A stretch of 64,000 bases of DNA, from assembly GCA_003388555.1 (NCBI GenBank), contig QQVD01000053.1, forward strand, positions 100,420 to 164,419, written 5' to 3'. Shown piece after piece: positions 59,332-64,000 of this stretch (the stretch's first letter is position 1; every line of letters begins with the position of its first letter). The notes under the pieces are model-generated. The model did not search any database. It was not told where the DNA came from and was given only the letters and a program-made list of their open reading frames with translations. The DNA is from Acidobacteriota bacterium. GTDB lineage: Bacteria > Acidobacteriota > Thermoanaerobaculia > Multivoradales > Multivoraceae. The position numbers and the translations under genes are program-made.

Positions 59332-61217
59332 GGCGGCCGGATTCTCGGCGCCACCCTGGTCCGCCGCTGGTGTGGCCGGCGAGGCTGGTCGCCGCCTCGG
59401 CCGCGCTGCTCGCTCTCGCCTGCCCGGGCGACCTGCGTCAGCGCAACCTCGAGCTGATCGCCGCCGCCGAGGAACGCGCCGAGGGCCCGCCGCAGCGCGG
59501 CGGCACGCTGAACGTCGGCACCGTCTACGTGACGCTCTCGGCGCTGTCGTGGGACCCGGCCGACTGGAACTGGAAGCTCAACCACGACACCGGCATGTAC
59601 TTCGAGCAGCTGATGACCGCCGACCTCTCGCGCAGCGTCGCCCGCGGCGGACCGTACCCGTTCCACGCCGAGGCCTACCTGCCCGAGGACGCGATCCGCG
59701 GCGAGCTCGCCGAGAGCTGGCAGTGGGAGGACGAGGGAACGCTGGTGGTGCACCTGCGCCGCGGCGTGCGCTTCCCGGGCAAGCCGGGAGTGATGGCGCC
59801 GCGGGAGCTCGACGCGGAAGACGTGGTCTACAGCTTCGAACAGCTCGATCGCAGCCCGAAGAAGATCGGCGGCTACTTCGACCACGTCGAGAGGGTGTAC
59901 GCGCGCGATCCGCACACCGTGGTGTTCGAGATGAGCGAGTACAACGCCGAGTGGGCCTACCGCTTCGGCTACGGCTACTACTCGGCGATCCAGCCGCGCG
60001 AGCTCGGCCGCGACGGCGTCGACGTCAAGGACTGGCGCAGCGCCACCGGCACCGGCCCGCTGCAGCTGACGGGCTTCGTCGCCGGCAACTCGCAGACCTA
60101 CGAGCGCAACCCCGACTACTGGGGCCGCGAGGTGATCGGCGGCAGCGAGGTGCAGCTGCCGCTGATCGACCGCCTCGTCTACCGCACGATCAAGGACGAG
60201 GCGACCTACCTGACGGCGCTGCGCACGGCGAAGATCGACATCCTCGAGGTGATCACCTGGATCAACGTCGAGCCGCTGCGCCGCACCACGCCCGAGCTGC
60301 AGTGGTCGCGCCGCCTGATGACCGTCGGCACCTTCCTGGCGCTGCGCACCGACCGACCACCCTTCGACGACGTGCGGGTGCGCCGGGCGGTCAACCTGGC
60401 GGTCGACCAGCGCGAGCTGCAGGGGCTGTACCACGGCGGCCACGCCGAGCTCTTCGCCTTCCCGATGCACCCGGTGTTCGGCGACTACTACCAGCCACTC
60501 GAGGAGATGCCGCCGGCGGTGCGCGAGCTGTTCGACTACCGGCCCGACGAGGCCCGTCGTCTGCTCGCCGAGGCCGGCCATGCCGAGGGCTTCACCTTCA
60601 CCGCCCAGGTCTGCGCCTGCAACCAGCCCAACGTCAACCAGCTGCAGGTGATCGCCGACTACCTGTCGCGGGTCGGGATCACTGTGGAGATCGAGCCGCT
60701 CGAGTACTCGGCCTTCCTGTCGGCGATGACCACCCGCACCCACGCCGCCGGCTACTTCAACCAGAGCGGCCACGTGAACCCGACCACCAGCCTGCGCAAG
60801 TTCACCAGCGGCCAGGTGTGGAACCCGTCGCAGTTCTCCGACCCCGAGTTCGATCGCGGCGTGCTCGAGGCGCAGCGCACCCGCGACGAAGCGGAGCGGG
60901 TGCGGCTGGTGCGCGAGCTCACCGCGCACCTGGTCGAGCAGGCGCCGCACCTGTGGCTGCCGACGCCCTACGTCTACAGCGCCTGGTGGCCGTGGGTGCG
61001 AAACTACGCCGGTGAGCTGCGCGCCGGGGCGGTGCGTCCGGGCCCGATCTACGCGCGGATCTGGATCGACCACGACCTGAAGCGGGCCATGGGCTTCGCG
61101 CAGGGCGACACGGGTCCGCCGCCACGCGGGTCGTCGCTCGCCGAGCACGAGGAGCAGGTGGCGCAGATGCGGCAGGAGCGTTCGGAGCGTTCGGCGCCGG
61201 CGGGCAGCGAGGACTGA
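59328..61217 (+). CDS. Peptide-type ABC transporter substrate-binding lipoprotein (SBP_bac_5)
   Basis: 629 residues from GTG 59328. The lipoprotein signal ends SAALLALAC (Cys about 28). The SBP_bac_5 fold begins RGGTLNVGTVYVTLSALSWDPADWNWKLNHDTG, then GELAESWQWEDEGTLVVHLRRGVRF and TGTGPLQLTGFVAGNSQTYERNPDYWG. The lobe containing FDDVRVRRAVNLAVDQREL follows. It captures the ligand outside the membrane and delivers it to the permeases. An unusual tail of about 50 residues (QGDTGPPPRGSSLAEHEEQVAQMRQERSER) follows the domain. Family ligands include peptides, nickel and sugars. Confidence 0.92.
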   Translation: MRRPDSRRHPGPPLVWPARLVAASAALLALACPGDLRQRNLELIAAAEERAEGPPQRGGTLNVGTVYVTLSALSWDPADWNWKLNHDTGMYFEQLMTADLSRSVARGGPYPFHAEAYLPEDAIRGELAESWQWEDEGTLVVHLRRGVRFPGKPGVMAPRELDAEDVVYSFEQLDRSPKKIGGYFDHVERVYARDPHTVVFEMSEYNAEWAYRFGYGYYSAIQPRELGRDGVDVKDWRSATGTGPLQLTGFVAGNSQTYERNPDYWGREVIGGSEVQLPLIDRLVYRTIKDEATYLTALRTAKIDILEVITWINVEPLRRTTPELQWSRRLMTVGTFLALRTDRPPFDDVRVRRAVNLAVDQRELQGLYHGGHAELFAFPMHPVFGDYYQPLEEMPPAVRELFDYRPDEARRLLAEAGHAEGFTFTAQVCACNQPNVNQLQVIADYLSRVGITVEIEPLEYSAFLSAMTTRTHAAGYFNQSGHVNPTTSLRKFTSGQVWNPSQFSDPEFDRGVLEAQRTRDEAERVRLVRELTAHLVEQAPHLWLPTPYVYSAWWPWVRNYAGELRAGAVRPGPIYARIWIDHDLKRAMGFAQGDTGPPPRGSSLAEHEEQVAQMRQERSERSAPAGSED

Positions 61218-61223
61218 TCGGAC

Positions 61224-62387
61224 ATGACCCAGACCCCGGACCAGAAGCCTCCGCGCGCAGGTGCCGCCCGCGGGCCCTCGCCGCAGGACGACGAGCCGCT
61301 CCTCGTGGTGCGGGATCTCAGCGTGGTCTTCCCGTCGCGCCGGACGGTCGCGAGGAACGGAGCCGGGGGCGGCAGTGGCAGCGGCAGTGACCACGGCGCC
61401 GTCTGGGCGGTCGACCGCTTGAGCCTCGAGATCCGGCGCGGCGAGACGCTGGCGCTGGTCGGCGAGAGCGGCTCGGGCAAGAGCATGACGGCGCTGTCGC
61501 TGCTGCGGCTGGTGCCCGAGCCGGGGCGCATCGCGTCGGGAGAGGTGCGGCTGGCCGGTGAGGACCTGCTGCGCCTGCCGGAGGCGGCGATGCGGCGGGT
61601 GCGCGGCGACCGCATCGCGATGGTCTTCCAGGAGCCGATGACCTCACTCAATCCCGTGCTGTCGATCGGCCGCCAGGTCGCCGAGGCGATCCGGGTGCAC
61701 CGCAGGGTCTCCTGGCGCGCGGCCCTGGCGCGCGCCGGCGAGCTGCTCGAGCAGGTCGCCATCCCCGACGCCCGCGACCGTCTCGACGCCTACCCCCACG
61801 AGTTCTCGGGCGGCATGCGGCAGCGGGTGATGATCGCCATGGCGCTGGCCTGCGAGCCCGAGCTGATCCTCGCCGACGAGCCCACCACGGCCCTCGACGT
61901 CACCGTGCAGGCGCAGATCCTCGAGCTGCTCAAGCGGCTCACCCGCGAGCGCGGCACTGCGCTGATGCTGATCACCCACGACCTCGGCGTCGTCGCCCGC
62001 TACGCCGACCGGGTGGCGGTGATGTACGCCGGCAAGCTGATGGAGCAGGGCGACGCGCGGGCGGTCTACGCGCGGCCACGCCATCCGTACACTCTCGGGC
62101 TGATGGCCTCGGTGCCGCGGCTCGACGATCCGCCGGGTCGACGTCTGGTGCCGATACCGGGCCAGCCGCCGGACCTGAGCGAGCTGCCGCCCGGCTGCCG
62201 TTTCGCCCCCCGTTGCGCCTTCGTGCACGGGCGCTGCCGCGAGGAACGCCCCACGTTGCTGCAGGCGCCCGGCGCCGCGTCCGGTCACCTGCGCTCCTGC
62301 TTCGGCTTCGAGGAGCCTTCGGGCCCACAGGGAGCTGGCGCACCGGCGCGAGCTGGAACGCCGGCCGGCGAGGGGACCGAGAGGTGA
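61224..62387 (+). CDS. Oligopeptide ABC transporter ATPase (DppD type)
   Basis: 387 residues. Walker [13 protein letters not shown] (about 80-91), Q loop [13 protein letters not shown], signature [13 protein letters not shown], Walker [18 protein letters not shown] and the His switch [16 protein letters not shown]. The oligopeptide-type C-terminal extension is present with Cys residues ([25 protein letters not shown]). A 25-residue Gly/Ser loop near residue 50 ([11 protein letters not shown]) is an oddity. It forms a heterodimer with the DppF-like ATPase, whose gene it overlaps by GTGA. Confidence 0.94.
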   Translation: MTQTPDQKPPRAGAARGPSPQDDEPLLVVRDLSVVFPSRRTVARNGAGGGSGSGSDHGAVWAVDRLSLEIRRGETLALVGESGSGKSMTALSLLRLVPEPGRIASGEVRLAGEDLLRLPEAAMRRVRGDRIAMVFQEPMTSLNPVLSIGRQVAEAIRVHRRVSWRAALARAGELLEQVAIPDARDRLDAYPHEFSGGMRQRVMIAMALACEPELILADEPTTALDVTVQAQILELLKRLTRERGTALMLITHDLGVVARYADRVAVMYAGKLMEQGDARAVYARPRHPYTLGLMASVPRLDDPPGRRLVPIPGQPPDLSELPPGCRFAPRCAFVHGRCREERPTLLQAPGAASGHLRSCFGFEEPSGPQGAGAPARAGTPAGEGTER

Positions 62388-63430
62388 GTGGCACTGCACG
62401 AAGCGGCGCGCGCCCGGGACCCCTGCTCGAGCTAAAGGACCTCCGGGTGCACTTCCCGCTAGGCGAGGGGCTGCTGCTACGCCGCACCCGCGGCGTGCTG
62501 CGCGCGGTCGACGGGATCTCCCTGCGTCTCGAGCGCGGCGAGACCTACGGCCTGGTCGGCGAGAGCGGCTGCGGCAAGTCGACCACCGCGCTGGCGATCC
62601 TGCGCCTGCTCGAGCCGACCGCTGGGCGCATCGTCTTCGACGGCGAGGAGATCACCGGCTGGTCGCAGCGCCGGCTGCGGCCGCTGCGCCGCCGCATGCA
62701 GATGATCTACCAGGATCCCTACGGCTCGCTGAACCCGCGGATGAAGGCGCGCGACCTGATCGGCGAGCCGCTGGTGATCCACGGCCTCGGCGGCGATCGC
62801 AGGCGCCGCCGAGACCGGGTCGACGAGCTGATGCAGCGCGTCGGCCTGCTGCCGGAGATGGCGGACCGCTATCCACACGAGTTCTCCGGCGGCCAGCGCC
62901 AGCGCATCGGCATCGCCCGGGCGCTGGCCCTCGAGCCCGACCTGCTGGTGTGCGACGAGCCGGTGTCGGCCCTCGACGTGTCGATCCAGGCCCAGGTGGT
63001 CAACCTGCTGGCCGACCTGCAGCGTGAGCTCGGCCTGACCATCCTGTTCATCGCCCACGATCTGTCGGTGGTGCGCCACCTGTGCCGGCGGATCGGAGTC
63101 ATGTACCTCGGCAGGATCGTCGAGGAGGCCGATCGCGACACGCTGTTCGGCGATCCGCGCCACCCCTACACCCGCGCGCTGCTCGACGCCGTGCCGGTGC
63201 CCGACCCCGTGGTCGAGGCCGCCCGCGCGCCGCGGACCCTGCGCGGCGAGGTGCCGAGCCCGGCGCGTCCGCCCGCCGGCTGCCCTTTCCACCCGCGCTG
63301 CCCGATCGCCGAGCCGCGCTGCAGCGAGGTCGGGCCGCGACTCGAGGCCTACCCGCGGCGAGACGCGGCGCCGGCGGAGCGGTGGGTGGCGTGTCACTTG
63401 GCGGACGCTGAACCCGCACCGTCGCTTTGA
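62384..63430 (+). CDS. Oligopeptide ABC transporter ATPase (DppF type)
   Basis: 348 residues from GTG 62384. Walker [13 protein letters not shown] (about 61-72), Q loop [14 protein letters not shown], signature [15 protein letters not shown], Walker [17 protein letters not shown] and His switch [13 protein letters not shown]. The C-terminal region [17 protein letters not shown] is the oligopeptide-type extension with three Cys. It completes the five-gene operon with DppB, DppC, the binding protein and DppD. No clear terminator follows. Confidence 0.94.
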   Translation: MSGTARSGARPGPLLELKDLRVHFPLGEGLLLRRTRGVLRAVDGISLRLERGETYGLVGESGCGKSTTALAILRLLEPTAGRIVFDGEEITGWSQRRLRPLRRRMQMIYQDPYGSLNPRMKARDLIGEPLVIHGLGGDRRRRRDRVDELMQRVGLLPEMADRYPHEFSGGQRQRIGIARALALEPDLLVCDEPVSALDVSIQAQVVNLLADLQRELGLTILFIAHDLSVVRHLCRRIGVMYLGRIVEEADRDTLFGDPRHPYTRALLDAVPVPDPVVEAARAPRTLRGEVPSPARPPAGCPFHPRCPIAEPRCSEVGPRLEAYPRRDAAPAERWVACHLADAEPAPSL

Positions 63431-63623
63431 GGCGCGGCACGGCCGAGTCGGGGCGGGTCGGCGCAGGGTCGAGTCCAGAGGCGCCCGAGGCTCGAAGCCC
63501 GAGCCTGCCGGCGGGGAGGAGCCCTTGGCTGCACTGCAGATCTGCACGAGCGTCATTCCCGCGAAGGCGGGAATCCACGCGTGACGGTTGCACCGTGAAG
63601 TCGCCGCCGCTCCGGCATCCGCC
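63431..63623. other. Gene-free stretch after the transporter operon
   Basis: Mostly low-information GC-rich sequence. It ends with a palindromic repeat (63552-63580) and, at 63590-63623, a degraded copy of the tRNA-Arg-containing repeat that continues to the window end. Confidence 0.5.
63552..63580. repeat. Dispersed palindromic repeat (TTCCCGC..GCGGGAA)
   Basis: GTCATTCCCGCGAAGGCGGGAATCC is the common intergenic palindrome of many proteobacterial and environmental genomes. A TTCCCGC/GCGGGAA stem surrounds GAAG. Related forms with CCCC/GGGG occur at 23921 and 30889. Confidence 0.7.
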
Positions 63624-63772
63624 GGATCCGTAGTGCGACGCTCTATCGGTGACTCCAGCGAGCTCCAGGCGGCCTGCGGCCGCGTCGCTCGGAGAACGCA
63701 CTGCGCCGCCTCGAGGCACTACGAACCTCGAACACTCTCGATGCCTCATTCCCGTGCCGAAGAGCTGGAGGA

Positions 63773-63835
63773 TGGTGCACCCTGAGAGGAGTCGAACCCC
63801 CTGACCTTCGGATCCGTAGTCCGACGCTCTATCGG
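63773..63835 (-). pseudogene. tRNA-Arg 3' fragment (ACG), defective
   Basis: Includes CCA, a T arm (GGGGG-TTCGACT), an anticodon arm TCGGA-CTACGGA-TCCGA (anticodon ACG) and part of the D arm (AGAGC). The 5' acceptor strand and D-arm start are replaced by other sequence, and the T-stem plus acceptor strand is 13 instead of 12 bases. It cannot fold as a tRNA. Confidence 0.75.
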
Positions 63836-63958
63836 TGTCGACAGCGAGCTCCAGGGCGGCCTCGGCCGGGTCGCTCGGAGAACGCACTGCGCCGCCTCGA
63901 GGCACTACGAACCTCGAACACTCTCGATGCCTCATTCCCGTGCCGAAGAGCTGGAGGA

Positions 63959-64000
63959 TGGTGCACCCGGGAGGAGTCGAACCCCCTGCACTCAGGATCC
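63959..64000 (-). tRNA. Possible tRNA-Arg-like gene, 3' end only
   Basis: GGATCC...GGGGGTTCGACTCCTCCCGGGTGCACCA has a correct T arm and 12-base T-stem/acceptor strand with encoded CCA. The 5' half lies outside the window. It may be the intact tRNA from which the repeats derive, or one more fragment. Confidence 0.4.

Larger units (their letters stand above)
63624..64000. repeat. Tandem repeat of about 186 bp with tRNA-Arg fragments, open at the window end
   Basis: Copies begin at 63624 (186 bp), 63810 (185 bp) and 63995 (6 bp visible), each starting GGATCC. Long stretches of copies one and two are identical, for example TCGCTCGGAGAACGCACTGC through CCGAAGAGCTGGAGGATGGTGC. Divergence is concentrated in the first 60 bases. 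Each junction carries the 3' part of a tRNA-Arg gene in minus orientation. The array may continue outside the window. Confidence 0.85.

Noticed and set aside
63624..64000. CRISPR array
   Set aside because: The unit is about 186 bp, contains tRNA sequence and lacks short repeats with unique spacers of 30-40 bp. No cas gene is nearby.

Overview
The window is GC-rich chromosomal DNA of a Gram-negative bacterium. Two TonB-dependent receptors, many signal peptides and lipoproteins, a BlaI/M56 pair, a 7TM-SpoIIE phosphatase and a complete peptide ABC transporter suggest a heterotrophic, peptide- and ester-degrading lineage. An Acidobacteriota-like or similar environmental bacterium fits best; this is inference, because no rRNA or universal marker gene is present. 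GTG and TTG starts and 4-bp stop/start overlaps are common.

Positions 1-31258 (chromosome, left). A PIN toxin cut by the window edge overlaps its AbrB-type antitoxin. Next come a Ca2+/cation antiporter followed by an SLC13-type permease, two secreted esterases around a gene-free divergent region, and a TonB receptor with a structured leader downstream of an M56 peptidase/BlaI pair. They are followed by a PLP-dependent group II decarboxylase, a secreted beta-propeller protein fused to a pseudo-esterase, a 7TM SpoIIE phosphatase, a small periplasmic protein, a lone VapB-like antitoxin, an isocitrate-lyase/PEP-mutase family enzyme, a Baeyer-Villiger-type monooxygenase and an ArsR/SRPBCC operon with a clear promoter-operator. 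Fhs, a two-component system beside a second TonB receptor and two small proteins, and a Fic protein complete the block. The DNA left of the integration site is rich in hairpin repeats.

Positions 31259-45145 (integrated element, about 13.9 kb). A 53-bp direct repeat of tRNA-Glu sequence bounds the element; the intact tRNA-Glu(CTC) lies at the right end. Rightward genes are a tyrosine integrase, small unknowns, an AlpA/excisionase-like HTH, a winged-helix protein, a DUF1376-type replication protein, a DnaB helicase, a small-terminase-like protein, a large coiled-coil protein and a superinfection-immunity-like membrane protein. A leftward module at the right end holds an AlbA_2/Schlafen-like protein, an unknown and a HicA/HicB-like pair. 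I find no large terminase, portal, capsid or tail gene. Integrase plus AlpA plus replication genes plus TerS without structural genes is the layout of a phage satellite (PICI-like), so this is the best candidate here for a new system. A perfect 1,204-bp tandem duplication inside it doubles the terminase-like gene and leaves two truncated copies of its neighbours.

Positions 45174-64000 (chromosome, right). These hold an AcuI/YhdH-type reductase, a haem- and copper-type monooxygenase-like protein with EF-hands, an MFS transporter, an operon of lactone oxidase and D-threonine-aldolase-like enzyme, a GST, a VOC protein, a polytopic membrane protein, a CocE/NonD peptidase-like hydrolase and, divergent from it, a five-gene oligopeptide ABC transporter operon. 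The last 380 bases are a tandem repeat of about 186 bp that carries tRNA-Arg 3' fragments and runs off the window.
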